Shown: positions 44,312-53,929, counted from the stretch's first letter. The stretch: DNA of 64,000 nucleotides from Clostridiaceae bacterium (GCA_019391515.1 JAHXQP010000030.1:186001-250000), one strand, 5' to 3'. Notes: generated by a model from the sequence alone, not told the origin. Numbers and translations: made by a program.

Positions 44312-45550
44312 TTAATCTTTTATTACAGTTTGAATACATTCATCATATCTATAATCTGGATGAGGCATAGGATTCACTTCAATATCTGGAGTTGTTTGTA
44401 CTTCTTCATTTATTGTATAGTCAGGATTTAAACATAATAAACTACTAAAAGCCACAACTAATCCACTGTTAGGTAGTGAAAAGAATAAAGGATCTATACC
44501 TATTCCATCACCACCTGTTCTTTCACCTACCAATGTAGCAAATCCACTTGCCTTAGCAAAAGAAGCAAAACCTTCGGCAGCTGAATATACTATTCCGTCT
44601 ACCAGTAAATATATATTCCCCTTAAAGTTTATAGATTCATAAGGTTCTATGGTTTTATTAATTTTTGTATAGTATTTAAAATCACTTTCAACTTCTTGGG
44701 GAAATTTTTCAACTATTTCTTTCTTTAATCCAGAAACCTTCTTAAGTTTCAGTTGTCTACTTCTATGAAATTTTTCACTGTATCTTCCGCCCCTTGCAAA
44801 GGCATAATAATCTACTGATAAAGGCTTATCTATTAAAGGTGCGACAATATTTTTGTGCCAATAAAACTCATTTCCTCCTCCATTACCTCTAATATCAATT
44901 ATTAACTTTGGATAATCTTTTACAGTTTTAAAAAACTTTCTTATCTCCTTCCCATCTTCGTCAACACGAAATCCATTCATCTTATTTATATTTATGTATG
45001 CTACTTCATTTGGAATAATAATCTTTGAAGTAAATGCCGATCTATCCGCCCAGAAACCATTTTCATGACCTAACTCCTCTAACTTTTCTTCAGAAAAATC
45101 ATATCTAGCTTTAACGTTTTCATTGTCGAAAACCTTTTTCCAAGGCTTGGTAATCCTAGTTCCTTCACAGGCATATATTTCATAAAAATCAGAAAATAAT
45201 TCTTCTGAAAGCAAATAAGTATGTCCATTATTTAACTCTCCTATTATCTCATTTAACTTCTCCGCAAACTCTTCATCATTTTTTGTCTGTTTTATTTTCT
45301 CAATATACTCATCTTTATTCCCTAACCAATCTACTCCATTTACCCTTTCATTTACTTTAAAAAAAGGATAATTTTCTTCTAATATCTTATACATATATTC
45401 AAAATCCTCTAATTTCTCTTCCATAGTAAGTTCTCTATTGGAAGTATTCATACTTTCTTTTCCAGTACTACATCCTGAAATAGTTGTGGAAATTAATATA
45501 CATATTGTAATTAGAAGAAATGATTTGTTTAACAACCTTTTCTTTCCCAT
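44312..45550 (-). CDS. S41-family peptidase lipoprotein
   Basis: A 412-residue lipoprotein (lipobox TISGC, lipidated Cys27) with a helical N-terminal region and a tail-specific-protease-like core: YININKMNGFRVDEDGKEIRKFF, LIIDIRGNGGGNEFYW, YLLVDGIVYSAAEGFASFAKASGF and GERTGGDGIG. The catalytic serine is in YSAAEGF. The lysine usual in CtpA proteins (GKG) is absent, since the sequence reads GGDG, so it is closer to the tricorn-type S41B group. It is probably extracytoplasmic. It is monocistronic. Confidence 0.85.
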   Translation of the reverse strand: MGKKRLLNKSFLLITICILISTTISGCSTGKESMNTSNRELTMEEKLEDFEYMYKILEENYPFFKVNERVNGVDWLGNKDEYIEKIKQTKNDEEFAEKLNEIIGELNNGHTYLLSEELFSDFYEIYACEGTRITKPWKKVFDNENVKARYDFSEEKLEELGHENGFWADRSAFTSKIIIPNEVAYININKMNGFRVDEDGKEIRKFFKTVKDYPKLIIDIRGNGGGNEFYWHKNIVAPLIDKPLSVDYYAFARGGRYSEKFHRSRQLKLKKVSGLKKEIVEKFPQEVESDFKYYTKINKTIEPYESINFKGNIYLLVDGIVYSAAEGFASFAKASGFATLVGERTGGDGIGIDPLFFSLPNSGLVVAFSSLLCLNPDYTINEEVQTTPDIEVNPMPHPDYRYDECIQTVIKD

Positions 45551-45624
45551 TTTATCCCTCCCTTAGATCATTATAAACTATTCTACAGTAAAGAGTAATT
45601 TTTTTAAAAACTGTAAAGCTTTAT

Positions 45625-45671
45625 CAAAAAAGCTATTTAAAATAGTTTCAAACTATTCTAAATAGCTTTTT
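45625..45671 (-). terminator. Terminator between ydcF-like gene and S41 gene
   Basis: AAAAAGCTATTTA with TAAATAGCTTTTT, enclosing AATAGTTT/AAACTATT. Strong nested hairpin with T runs; the S41 gene is transcribed away to the left. Confidence 0.85.
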
Positions 45672-45680
45672 ATATCAAAA

Positions 45681-46280
45681 TTAATTTCTATCTATAAAGA
45701 AAGATTTTATTATGGCAAAATATTCTCTTATATAGCTTTGAATGAATACAGTCTTAGGTGTTTTAGCTGGAAGTCCAAAGGGTATAAATCCTAGACGTTT
45801 AGCTAAAAATTTAGATCTAAATATATGATAATTTGATGTAACTAGAAGAATATTTATATTTTTTCTGCTATCATTCTTCTGTATTATTTCCCTGGCAAAC
45901 TTAATATTGTCATAAGTAGTGGTAGATTTTTCTTCTAATATTATTCTATTTTCATCTATTCCATTGCCTACTAAATAAAGTTTCATTGCTTCAGCTTCTG
46001 TTATATCCTCATCTTCTCCTTGACCTCCGCATACTACTACTCTAATATCTTTATGAAGTTTTCCATATTCTAAAGCTTTATCTAATCTTTCTTTTAATGA
46101 TGGAGAAGGGGTACTTCCATAAAGTCTAGCACCTAATACTAAGATATAATCTACCTTTTTATTTTTATCATTCTTCCTAGCATTGCATATTATTAATCCT
46201 TCTATTATCAAAAATAATAAAACAAATATACTTATGATGATAATAAATATCTTATTTAAAATATTATATTTCCTTGCCAT
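45681..46280 (-). CDS. YdcF/SanA/ElyC family (DUF218) membrane protein
   Basis: A 199-residue protein with one N-terminal membrane helix (FIIIISIFVLLFLIIEGLII) and a DUF218 domain: VDYILVLGARLYGSTPSPSLKERLDKALEYG, VVVCGGQGEDEDITEAEAMKLYL, NRIILEEKSTTTYDNIKFA and LLVTSNYHIFRSKFLAKRLG. Members of this family take part in envelope or vancomycin-resistance (SanA) functions, but the reaction is unclear. It follows trkH by 12 bases, so it is probably co-transcribed. Confidence 0.88.
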   Translation of the reverse strand: MARKYNILNKIFIIIISIFVLLFLIIEGLIICNARKNDKNKKVDYILVLGARLYGSTPSPSLKERLDKALEYGKLHKDIRVVVCGGQGEDEDITEAEAMKLYLVGNGIDENRIILEEKSTTTYDNIKFAREIIQKNDSRKNINILLVTSNYHIFRSKFLAKRLGFIPFGLPAKTPKTVFIQSYIREYFAIIKSFFIDRN

Positions 46281-46291
46281 CTGTAGTCTCC

Positions 46292-47743
46292 TTAAAAAAT
46301 TTCATTTCTCCAAGTCTTAGGTAAAAATAATGCTAATATAGTGAATAGCTCTAGCCTACCCAGTAACATGAATAATGACAATACTAATTTATTTATAGGA
46401 TTAAATCCACTAAAAGTCCTAATGGGGCCTACAAATCCAAATCCTGGCCCAATATTTCCAAGAGCCGATGCTACTGCACTGGAGGAACTTACAAGATCGA
46501 CTCCTTCTAATGAAACAAAAACAGTTCCCAATACAAATATAAAAATATATAGTACGAAAAAACTTGCTATACTTACAACTGTTTCATTAGATAATATTTC
46601 TCCATTTGTCTTTATGGGTATAACTGCTCTAGGATGAAGTATCTTAGAAAATTCTCTCTTAACTAATTTAAACAATACTAATATTCTTATATTTTTTATT
46701 CCCCCACCTGTAGAACCAGCACATCCTCCTACAAACATTAGGAGAAATAAAATTGATTTACTAAAAGTTGGCCATTTATCAAAATCTGTAGTAGCATAAC
46801 CTGTAGTAGTTATTATGGAACCAACTTGGAAAAATGCGTCCCTAAGTGCTAGTCCAATATTTTTATATATTTCACTATTTATATTTAAAGCTATCAAAAT
46901 AACAGAAGAAAATATTATTCCAAAATACAACCTTAACTCTTCATTTTTAAAAACCTCTTTCCATTTTCCTTGAAATAAAAAATAATATAGAGAAAAATTT
47001 ACACCCGATAAAATCATAAATAGTCCAATTATAATATGTATATAGGTACTATCATAAGCTCCTACACTTGCAGCCTTTATAGAAAACCCTCCTGTTCCTA
47101 CAGTTCCAAAAGTGTGAACTGCAGCATCATATAGTGGCATACCACCAAATAATAATAATATTATCTCTAAAATAGTCATTATAAAATAGGTTGTATATAA
47201 AATCTTTGCAGTATCTTTAACCTTTGGTACAATCCTGTCTGGCATAGGTCCAGGACTTTCTACCTTAAATATTTGAAATCCTCCTACTCCTAAAGTAGGC
47301 AATATGGCTATAGTAAAAACCAATATACCCATTCCGCCAATCCAATGTGTAAAAGACCTCCAAAATAATATTCCCATAGGCAATGCTTCCACATTGTCAA
47401 CAATTGTAGCTCCTGTAGTTGTAAAACCAGAAACCGTCTCAAAAAAACTATCTATCCAAGATGGAATACTTCCCGAGAGTACAAATGGTAAAGAACCAAA
47501 AAAAGATGCCAAAATCCACCCAAATGCAACAATAGCTAGTCCTTCTTTTGCCTTTATATTTTCCTTTGTTTCTTCTTTCTTACCCATGATAAAACCAAGT
47601 ATACCAGTTATAAAAATACTAATTAAAAAAGCCTTTTTATCATACTGATTATAATACAATGAAACCAATAGTGAAGGTATCATCAATAATGCTTCTACAG
47701 TTAATAAGTTTCCTAATATTTTAATAACTACCCCATAGTTCAC
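46292..47743 (-). CDS. trkH: Potassium uptake channel subunit TrkH/KtrB family
   Basis: A 483-residue integral membrane protein with about 10-12 segments and four P-loop-like repeats (SGFTTTGATIV, GTGGFSIKAASV, TTTGYATTDFDKW, GNIGPGFGFVG), the selectivity filters of TrkH. It moves K+ with the cytosolic TrkA regulator encoded just upstream (overlap 23 bases). The start is GTG with AAAGGAGG 8 bases before it. No c-di-AMP riboswitch is apparent upstream of trkA. Confidence 0.95.
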   Translation of the reverse strand: MNYGVVIKILGNLLTVEALLMIPSLLVSLYYNQYDKKAFLISIFITGILGFIMGKKEETKENIKAKEGLAIVAFGWILASFFGSLPFVLSGSIPSWIDSFFETVSGFTTTGATIVDNVEALPMGILFWRSFTHWIGGMGILVFTIAILPTLGVGGFQIFKVESPGPMPDRIVPKVKDTAKILYTTYFIMTILEIILLLFGGMPLYDAAVHTFGTVGTGGFSIKAASVGAYDSTYIHIIIGLFMILSGVNFSLYYFLFQGKWKEVFKNEELRLYFGIIFSSVILIALNINSEIYKNIGLALRDAFFQVGSIITTTGYATTDFDKWPTFSKSILFLLMFVGGCAGSTGGGIKNIRILVLFKLVKREFSKILHPRAVIPIKTNGEILSNETVVSIASFFVLYIFIFVLGTVFVSLEGVDLVSSSSAVASALGNIGPGFGFVGPIRTFSGFNPINKLVLSLFMLLGRLELFTILALFLPKTWRNEIF

Positions 47744-49100
47744 TGAAAATACCTCCTTTTCTTGGATTTATAAGTTTTTTCAAAGTAGGTATATCAGATT
47801 CTAAAGAAAACACAATAATCCTATCATTTGGATATATTATAGAATTGCCATCTGGTATGATTACATTTCCATTATGAACAATTGCACCAATAATAATACC
47901 CTTTGGCAATCTTAATTCAGATATAGGATTACCAATGATTGGCAATCCTTCACTCGCAATGACTTCAGTAACTTCCCCCTTACCACCAAGGAGAAAGGAC
48001 ACAGAAACAACTTTTCCACCCCTTATAAATTTCAATATATTACTCGCTGTTATACTTACAGGATTGAAAGCTACATCCAAATCTAATTTATCTATTATAT
48101 TGATATAATTTGGCCTACTTATTTTTGCAATAGCCTTGCTAACACCAGATTGTTTAGCTACTAATGTCATCAATAAATTTTCTTCATCATATCCTGTGGC
48201 TCCAATAAATGCATCCATAGAGCTCAGATCTTCTTCTTCTAAAAGATTTATATCTGTTCCATCACCATGAATTATTAAAACATTATCAAGTTTTTCAGAT
48301 AAGTATTGACACCTTTTTTTATCCTGTTCAACAACTGTTACACTTACGTTTGAAGCCGCTAGTCTCTTTGCTAAATAATAACCAATTTTTCCTCCACCTA
48401 GAATCATGACTCTCTTAATATCCTTTTTATTTACATTTATCCTAACTCTTTCTCCTAGTTTATCAATATTACAGCTTCTACCAATTACATAAATTACATC
48501 ATTTTCCTTTAAACAAGTAGAGCCATTTGGAATAATCAAGTTTCCATCTCTTAATATAGCAGTAATAAGTAAACCTTCCAATCCCTCTAATTCTTCTATT
48601 TTCTTTCCAACAAAGTCCTTTGTGTTTCTAATATTAAAATCAATCATGGAGACTTTCCCACTAGCAAAATCTCCTGAGTGAAAATTATAGTTTTTTAGTA
48701 AATATCTTTCTATTTCAATGGCAGTTGTTAAATCCGGATTAATAATATAGTCTATACCCATTTCAGATTTAACAAAATCCAATTGATCAGTAAACTCTGG
48801 ATTTCTAATCCTTGCTATGGTCCTTTTACAGCCTATTCTTTTAGCTAGGGAACAAATTAGCGTATTCGTTTCATCTCCATCTGTTGCTGCTATTAAAAGG
48901 TCATAGGTTTCAATATCAAGTTCTTTCAATACCCCTATTTGTATACCATTTGCAGCAATGGTTAGCACATCTAAATGATTATTAATCCTTTCTAAGGTTT
49001 TAGAATTTACATCAACCAACGTTACATCAATATCTTCATTATTCATTGCCTCTGCTAGTTTATATCCTAGTTTGCCTGCTCCAACTATCATTACTTTCAT
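47721..49100 (-). CDS. trkA: Trk potassium transporter NAD-binding protein
   Basis: A 459-residue protein with two RCK units. Each has a Rossmann NAD-binding domain (MKVMIVGAGKLGYKLAEAM at the start; VMILGGGKIGYYLAKRLA about residue 229) followed by a TrkA-C domain. It forms the gating ring on the TrkH channel encoded next. I chose the ATG at 49100, 6 bases after GGGGAGG. The gene overlaps trkH by 23 bases. Confidence 0.95.
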   Translation of the reverse strand: MKVMIVGAGKLGYKLAEAMNNEDIDVTLVDVNSKTLERINNHLDVLTIAANGIQIGVLKELDIETYDLLIAATDGDETNTLICSLAKRIGCKRTIARIRNPEFTDQLDFVKSEMGIDYIINPDLTTAIEIERYLLKNYNFHSGDFASGKVSMIDFNIRNTKDFVGKKIEELEGLEGLLITAILRDGNLIIPNGSTCLKENDVIYVIGRSCNIDKLGERVRINVNKKDIKRVMILGGGKIGYYLAKRLAASNVSVTVVEQDKKRCQYLSEKLDNVLIIHGDGTDINLLEEEDLSSMDAFIGATGYDEENLLMTLVAKQSGVSKAIAKISRPNYINIIDKLDLDVAFNPVSITASNILKFIRGGKVVSVSFLLGGKGEVTEVIASEGLPIIGNPISELRLPKGIIIGAIVHNGNVIIPDGNSIIYPNDRIIVFSLESDIPTLKKLINPRKGGIFSELWGSY

Positions 49101-49283
49101 TTCCATCCTCCCCTAGGTATAATATCTGTATATCCTTATTATATTCCTAGTTCTAAATTAGTAAAGTATATAATTAGATTTAATTTTTTCTTCATATTAA
49201 AGCTTTCCTTCAGTTTTATCCTTATTTGCTATATAATATTAATAACATTATATAAAATCCAAATATAGAAAGGGGTAGAAAAT

Positions 49284-49898
49284 ATGAAGAAATATATTGC
49301 TATTTTTTTATCAACTATAATGCTTTTAAGCCTTACAGCTTGTAGTAGTTCTGAAAAAACACCTAAAACAATTGATAAACAAGAAAGTGAAAATGAAGTT
49401 GTAGATGAAAATCAAGAAGAAACTATAAATGAAAATGAAGAGGACGTCGAAGAAACTGAAGAAACTTCTGAGGAAGTTAATGAAAAAGAAGTAACCCTTT
49501 ACTTTGTAAATAAAAAATATATAGAAACAGGAGATGAATCATTAGAAAAACTTGTTCCTGAAAAAAGAGTTGTTAAATATGATGAAATGCCAATAGAAGA
49601 AGCTATTGTGAGAGAGCTAATGAAGGGAACAGAAGATGATAAGATAAGTACTGTAATTCCTTCAAGTGTAGAATTAATTGATGTCAAAGTATCAGACAAA
49701 ACAGCATTTGTAAACTTTAAGCAAGAAGGTTTACATGGTGGATCACTAGAAGAAAGATTTACTTTAGATCAAATAATTAAAAGCCTAATAGAATTAGAAA
49801 ATGTAGATAAAGTACAATTTTTAATAGATAGCCAAAAGGCAGAAACCCTCATGGAACACCTTGATATTTCAGAACCCTTCGATAATATAATAGAATAA
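49284..49898 (+). CDS. GerMN-domain lipoprotein
   Basis: A 204-residue lipoprotein with a signal peptide and lipobox SLTAC (Cys20), a Glu-rich linker (about 30-65) and a C-terminal GerMN domain (about 68-204: LYFVNKKYIETGDESLEKLVP, VRELMKGTEDDKISTVIPSSVELIDVKVSDKTAFVNF). The domain occurs in GerM and other sporulation or cell-envelope proteins. The gene is monocistronic and has a near-perfect terminator. A degraded copy of its 3' end lies at 52.9 kb. Confidence 0.88.
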   Translation: MKKYIAIFLSTIMLLSLTACSSSEKTPKTIDKQESENEVVDENQEETINENEEDVEETEETSEEVNEKEVTLYFVNKKYIETGDESLEKLVPEKRVVKYDEMPIEEAIVRELMKGTEDDKISTVIPSSVELIDVKVSDKTAFVNFKQEGLHGGSLEERFTLDQIIKSLIELENVDKVQFLIDSQKAETLMEHLDISEPFDNIIE

Positions 49899-49902
49899 TG
49901 AT

Positions 49903-49950
49903 TAAAACACATGCTCTTTTTAGTTAAAACTAAAAAGAGCATGTGTTTTA
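49903..49950. terminator. Terminator after the GerMN gene
   Basis: A 22-bp stem (arms starting TAAAACACATGC and ending GCATGTGTTTTA) between convergent genes; T runs at both ends. Confidence 0.92.
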
Positions 49951-49993
49951 ATATTCAACTGTATTAAGTCTATATAATAACATGAATAATAAT

Positions 49994-50902
49994 TCAATCA
50001 TCTTTAAAAGCTAAAGTTTTAATAAATCTATCTGTACTTATAATTGTATTGGAAAAAATATTTTTCGTATTTTCTTCATACAACCTTGGTTCTTCCATAG
50101 CTGGACTAAAATGGGTAAGCAAAAGCTCTTCTACATTCCCCTTTTTAGCTAAAAGTGCAGCCTCGCTAAATGTCATATGCTTATTCTTTATGGCTTTATC
50201 TAGATCTTTTTCCTCTCCATAAGTACCTTCACATATAAATAAATCACTTCCATATATAAATTTTGGTATGGTATCTATAGGTCTGGTATCTGTAATATAA
50301 CTTAACTTTATACCTTTTCTTTCCTGCCCTAATACCATATCTGAACTGTATTTTATACCATTAAAATCTACAGTTTCCCCATCCTGGAGTCTACCCCATA
50401 AATTTTTTGGAACTTTATTTTTTATTGCTTTTTCAATTTCAAATTTGGGATTTCTTTTCAAATCGAAACTATAGCCCACACAAGGTAATGAATGGTCGAG
50501 TTCTAATGTTTTTATGTCCATGTTTTCCATTATATTTATTCTACTTTTAGGATTTTCTATTATATCTATATCATAAGGAAGATATGGAACTACCCTTCTT
50601 AGTCCGTCTATTACATAGGTTATACCTTCAGGTCCAATTATGGTTATTGAATCAGTTCTTCCACTATTTCCTATGGTAGAAAGAAGACCTGGTAAACCTA
50701 TTATATGATCTCCATGGCAATGGGTTATGCATATAATATCAATAGTCTTGAAACCCCAACCAAGTATTCTCATAGACACCTGAGTTCCTTCACCACAATC
50801 TACTAATATCTTCCTCCCATTATATCTTATAAGCAGGGAAGATAAATATCTATTAGGCATAGGCATTCCACCTCCAGAGCCTAACAATGCAATATCAAGC
50901 AA
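49994..50902 (-). CDS. rnz: Ribonuclease Z
   Basis: A 302-residue tRNA 3'-processing endonuclease of the metallo-beta-lactamase fold. The zinc motif is [16 protein letters not shown] (HxHxDH), with later [33 protein letters not shown] and LLTHFSPAM. The start is TTG, with AGAGGTG upstream. It processes pre-tRNAs. It is monocistronic, divergent from the GntR-family gene. Confidence 0.94.
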   Translation of the reverse strand: MLDIALLGSGGGMPMPNRYLSSLLIRYNGRKILVDCGEGTQVSMRILGWGFKTIDIICITHCHGDHIIGLPGLLSTIGNSGRTDSITIIGPEGITYVIDGLRRVVPYLPYDIDIIENPKSRINIMENMDIKTLELDHSLPCVGYSFDLKRNPKFEIEKAIKNKVPKNLWGRLQDGETVDFNGIKYSSDMVLGQERKGIKLSYITDTRPIDTIPKFIYGSDLFICEGTYGEEKDLDKAIKNKHMTFSEAALLAKKGNVEELLLTHFSPAMEEPRLYEENTKNIFSNTIISTDRFIKTLAFKDD

Positions 50903-50972
50903 TCAAATCACCTCTATCTTCTAGTTTATCTCATTTTAAATGTTTTATATATAATTTTTACATCTTGCAATT

Positions 50973-51000
50973 TAACTTAATTTTATATAAAATTAAGTTA
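50973..51000. promoter_or_regulatory. Perfect palindrome upstream of the GntR gene
   Basis: A 28-bp perfect palindrome with arms TAACTTAATTTTAT lies about 57 bases before the regulator gene. It is a possible operator, although very AT-rich, and differs from the TGGT-type site at ldh. Confidence 0.4.
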
Positions 51001-51056
51001 GCTTTAATACCGACAAAGTCTTTCAAAAATCAACTTATTCAGAGAGGAAGAAAAAT

Positions 51057-51761
51057 ATGTTTACTCCCATTAAACAGACAAGTATTTCCAAAAAAGTTAT
51101 TGCACAAATTAAAGAAATGGTTTCTGAAGGATCCCTTCAAAAAGGTGATAAACTTCCTTCAGAAAGAAAAATGGCTGAAAAATTACAAGTAAGCAGAACT
51201 TCTGTTAGAGAGGCTCTTAAGGAATTGGAAATAATGGGACTTATAGAATCACGTCAAGGAGAAGGCAATTTTATAAAAAGTAACTTTGAAGATATATTGC
51301 TAGATCCATTTTCTACAATATTCTTAATCAAAGAAAGTAATGCCCAAGAAATATTAGAACTTAGGCATGTTATAGAAAAAGGTTCTGTTGCTTTAGCAGC
51401 CGAAAGAATTGTAGATGAAGAGTTGGAAGAAATAGAAAAAATATTGGATACAGCAAAAACATCAGACTCCGAAGATGAATTAGTAAAATTGGATGTTATG
51501 TTCCATTACAAAATAGCTCAATCTAGTAAAAACTTCTTATTACAAAGTATATTAAATGCCGTTTCATCCCTTATTGAAGCATCTATAAAAGATACAAGAA
51601 AAAATATATTAATAAAAGAAAAACATAAAGAAATCATAAAACAACAGCATAATAATATTTATGAAGCTCTAAAGAATCAAGATATCAAGGCAGCTGAAAA
51701 AGCAATGTCAGACCATCTTGAATTTGTGAATAATGAAATGAAAAAATCTATAAAAGATTAA
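51057..51761 (+). CDS. FCD/FadR-subfamily GntR transcriptional regulator
   Basis: A 234-residue regulator with an N-terminal winged helix (LPSERKMAEKLQVSRTSVREALKELEIMGLIESRQGEGNFI, residues about 30-70) and a C-terminal FCD effector domain (about 85-225: ILELRHVIEKGSVALAAERI, LDVMFHYKIAQSS, ALKNQDIKAAEKAMSDHLEFV). FCD regulators bind small acids such as lactate, pyruvate or fatty acids. A PdhR/LldR-type operator lies at the ldh promoter, and ldh is convergent with this gene, so control of ldh is likely. Confidence 0.9.
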   Translation: MFTPIKQTSISKKVIAQIKEMVSEGSLQKGDKLPSERKMAEKLQVSRTSVREALKELEIMGLIESRQGEGNFIKSNFEDILLDPFSTIFLIKESNAQEILELRHVIEKGSVALAAERIVDEELEEIEKILDTAKTSDSEDELVKLDVMFHYKIAQSSKNFLLQSILNAVSSLIEASIKDTRKNILIKEKHKEIIKQQHNNIYEALKNQDIKAAEKAMSDHLEFVNNEMKKSIKD

Positions 51762-51808
51762 AAAAATACTATTTGCTTCCCCGCTCAGAGAAACAAATAG
51801 TATTTTTT
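51761..51808. terminator. Terminator between the GntR gene and ldh
   Basis: AAAAAATACTATTTG pairs with CAAATAGTATTTTTT with an 18-base loop, between convergent genes. Confidence 0.9.
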
Positions 51809-52787
51809 ACATACAACCTTCTTTTAAATCATCTAATGAAATTGAGCTATATAGTACTTCTTGCAAAGTTTTTGCAGAACTTTTAAAATCTTTCACTTCA
51901 TCTTCACTTAAAGATACCTTCAATGCCTTTTCAACTCCATCTCTACCTACTATAGCAGGTACCCCTAAATATATATCATCTACTCCATAATAACCTTCTA
52001 CTAAAGTTGATACTGGTAGAATGGATTTTTCATCACCTAGTATAGCTTCTACAATACGGCTAACAGCTAAAGCTATTGCATAAAAAGTAGCACCTTTTCT
52101 ATTTATAACTTCATAAGCAGCATTCTTAACGTTTTCATGAACACTTGTCCTAAATTTATCATCATATTTATAATTAAATTCTTTAGCATATTCATCTATT
52201 GATATTCCTTGTATATTAGTTAAACTCCAAGCAACAAATTCTGTATCACCATGTTCTCCCATTATATATGTTTGAATATCTCTAGCATCAACATCAAACC
52301 TTTTGCCTATTTGATATTTTAATCTTGATGTATCTAGTACAGTACCCGAACCTATGACTCTTTTTTTAGGGAATCCAGATAATTTATAAGCCACATAACT
52401 TAATATATCTACTGGATTAGAAACTATTAACAAAATACAATTAGGACTATATTTTACTACTTCTGGGATTATGCCTTTAAATATTTGTATATTTTTATTC
52501 ACAAGATCCAATCTAGTTTCACCAGGTTTTTGTGCTGCTCCAGCAGTTACTATAACAATATCAGAGTCCTTAGTATCTTTATATTCACCTGCATTTATAT
52601 TTACAGGTTTTATAAATTCTGCACCATGACTTAAATCTAAAGCTTCTCCTTCAGTTTTTTCTTTATTTACATCTACTAATACTAACTCAGTTGCAAAACC
52701 TGACATGATTAAAGAATAAGCAGTTGTTGCTCCTACAGCTCCAGTTCCTACAATAGATATTTTTGTACCTTTCTTTTCCCTAATCAT
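51807..52787 (-). CDS. ldh: L-lactate dehydrogenase
   Basis: A 326-residue NAD-dependent enzyme that reduces pyruvate to L-lactate. The N-terminal Rossmann motif is [15 protein letters not shown], followed by [29 protein letters not shown] (substrate-binding Arg) and the catalytic GEHGDTEF (His). I chose ATG 52787 with AAAGGGTG before it; 16 upstream codons are AT-rich leader. The promoter has TATAAT at 52821-52826 overlapped by a GntR-type operator. Confidence 0.95.
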   Translation of the reverse strand: MIREKKGTKISIVGTGAVGATTAYSLIMSGFATELVLVDVNKEKTEGEALDLSHGAEFIKPVNINAGEYKDTKDSDIVIVTAGAAQKPGETRLDLVNKNIQIFKGIIPEVVKYSPNCILLIVSNPVDILSYVAYKLSGFPKKRVIGSGTVLDTSRLKYQIGKRFDVDARDIQTYIMGEHGDTEFVAWSLTNIQGISIDEYAKEFNYKYDDKFRTSVHENVKNAAYEVINRKGATFYAIALAVSRIVEAILGDEKSILPVSTLVEGYYGVDDIYLGVPAIVGRDGVEKALKVSLSEDEVKDFKSSAKTLQEVLYSSISLDDLKEGCM

Positions 52788-52833
52788 AAAACTCACCCTT
52801 TCAAAATAATATTTTATATTATTATAGTGGTAC

Positions 52834-52848
52834 ACTGGTCATACCAGT
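52834..52848 (-). promoter_or_regulatory. FCD/GntR-type operator in the ldh promoter
   Basis: ACTGGT-CAT-ACCAGT (minus strand core TGGTATGACCA) matches the TGGT-N3-ACCA form of PdhR/LldR-type operators. It covers the -35 position relative to TATAAT at 52821-52826, so binding should repress ldh. Confidence 0.65.
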
Positions 52849-52891
52849 TCTTTCTTTTTTATAATATCACAATCACAGATCGTTGTCTATA

Positions 52892-52967
52892 ATAGTTATT
52901 TTATTAACAGATTGTCTAAATACAGAAACCCTTATGGGACGAATCCTTGAATAATATAGTAGAATAA
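52892..52967 (+). pseudogene. Remnant of a second GerMN gene (3' end)
   Basis: This stretch aligns with the last about 95 bases of the GerMN lipoprotein gene. Both share CAGAAACCCTNATGGNAC and end GATAATATAATAGAATAA versus AATAATATAGTAGAATAA. The remnant has a deletion of about 12-15 bases and a frameshift, then its own terminator hairpin. The protein-like ends (ETLM, NIVE) still read, so it is a decayed duplicate. Confidence 0.75.
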
Positions 52968-52970
52968 AGT

Positions 52971-53004
52971 AAAGGCTACTAGATGTTTTGTCTAGTAGCC
53001 TTTA
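52971..53004 (+). terminator. Terminator following the GerMN remnant
   Basis: GGCTACTAGA pairs with TCTAGTAGCC around TGTTTTG, flanked by AAA and TTT. It probably ended the lost gene and now terminates moeB on the opposite strand. Confidence 0.88.
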
Positions 53005-53020
53005 TTTCATTCTATATTCA

Positions 53021-53698
53021 TTAAAAATTGATGATTTTAAAATCTTGATAAAGTAGATCTATAACAAGTAATTTCTTTCTCAGTATTTCTCCTTTTTTAA
53101 TTAGTACTTTAACAGCTTCACTTACTTGTATAGAAGAAACCATGGCAGGTATAAACGAAGGGTTACCAAGCCGTTTTTCTATTCCTTCTTTTCTTCTATT
53201 CCTGTATATAAAGTCTAATGTTCTATCTCCTGGAAAAATAGTTGTAACTTGGCCATACCAACCTCCTATTGCACCATGAACAAAAGGTATTTTTAACTCT
53301 TCACATTTTTCTTGAAGTAAAAATCTTGTGTCTATATTATCAAGGCCATCAATAACTATATCGTGTCCTTTTAAAATATCTGTCCCATTGTATTCATCAA
53401 TAAACTTAGTAACTGGGACGACCTCAATTAAATCATTTACTATCTCTATTCTTTTTTTAGCTTGAATCGCTTTATTTTTACCTAGATTCTGATTGTTACT
53501 AAGAATTTGCCTATTTAAATTAGATTCACTGAAACTATCTCCATCTACTACAGTTATATGACCTATTCCAAGTCTAGCTAACATCTCTACTGTATAGCCT
53601 CCAAGACCTCCACATCCTACTACCACTACACGAAAATCTTTCAATTTTTCATTTTCTTCCTTTGAAAGAGCAGACATATTTCTTTCATATCTTATCAA
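53021..53698 (-). CDS. ThiF/MoeB-family adenylyltransferase for the aor-linked MoaD
   Basis: A 225-residue E1-like protein with a Rossmann ATP site (VVVVGCGGLGGYTVEMLARLG), the conserved arginine stretch DSFSESNLNRQIL and DGLDNIDTRFLLQ. It adenylates the C-terminal glycine of a sulfur carrier, here the MoaD/ThiS protein encoded 4 bases upstream. It lacks the CxxC pair commonly seen in MoeB zinc sites. Starts at TTG. It is in the aor operon, so the pair probably supplies dithiolene sulfur for the tungstopterin. Confidence 0.88.
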   Translation of the reverse strand: MIRYERNMSALSKEENEKLKDFRVVVVGCGGLGGYTVEMLARLGIGHITVVDGDSFSESNLNRQILSNNQNLGKNKAIQAKKRIEIVNDLIEVVPVTKFIDEYNGTDILKGHDIVIDGLDNIDTRFLLQEKCEELKIPFVHGAIGGWYGQVTTIFPGDRTLDFIYRNRRKEGIEKRLGNPSFIPAMVSSIQVSEAVKVLIKKGEILRKKLLVIDLLYQDFKIINF

Positions 53699-53701
53699 AA
53701 T

Positions 53702-53929
53702 TTAACCGCCTCCTACTGGTGGAAACAGTGATATTATATCCCCATCTTTTAATGCACTGTCTACCTTTCCATCCCTTCCATTTATTAATAATATAGCTAC
53801 TTCTTCTTCATCTATATCTAATTTTTCAAGTATATCCCTGACAGTTAAATTTAAATTACCTATTTTAAAAAAGTATTTTTTCTCTCTTCCTTCTCTAAAA
53901 GAAGCAAAAAGTCTTATCTCTACTTCCAA
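53702..53929 (-). CDS. MoaD/ThiS-family sulfur carrier
   Basis: A 75-residue ubiquitin-like protein ending in GG (SLFPPVGGG), the site of adenylation and thiocarboxylation. VEIRLFASFREGREKKYFF and GDIISLFPP are typical of MoaD. It lies between aor and the E1-like gene. The last residue is an additional glycine, the exact processed end is not clear. Arrangement as aor-moaD-moeB is known in several anaerobes. Confidence 0.85.
   Translation of the reverse strand: MEVEIRLFASFREGREKKYFFKIGNLNLTVRDILEKLDIDEEEVAILLINGRDGKVDSALKDGDIISLFPPVGGG

Noticed and set aside
49107-49283. A c-di-AMP (ydaO) riboswitch upstream of trkA
   Set aside because: The 177-base interval has no GC-rich conserved core or pseudoknot pattern.
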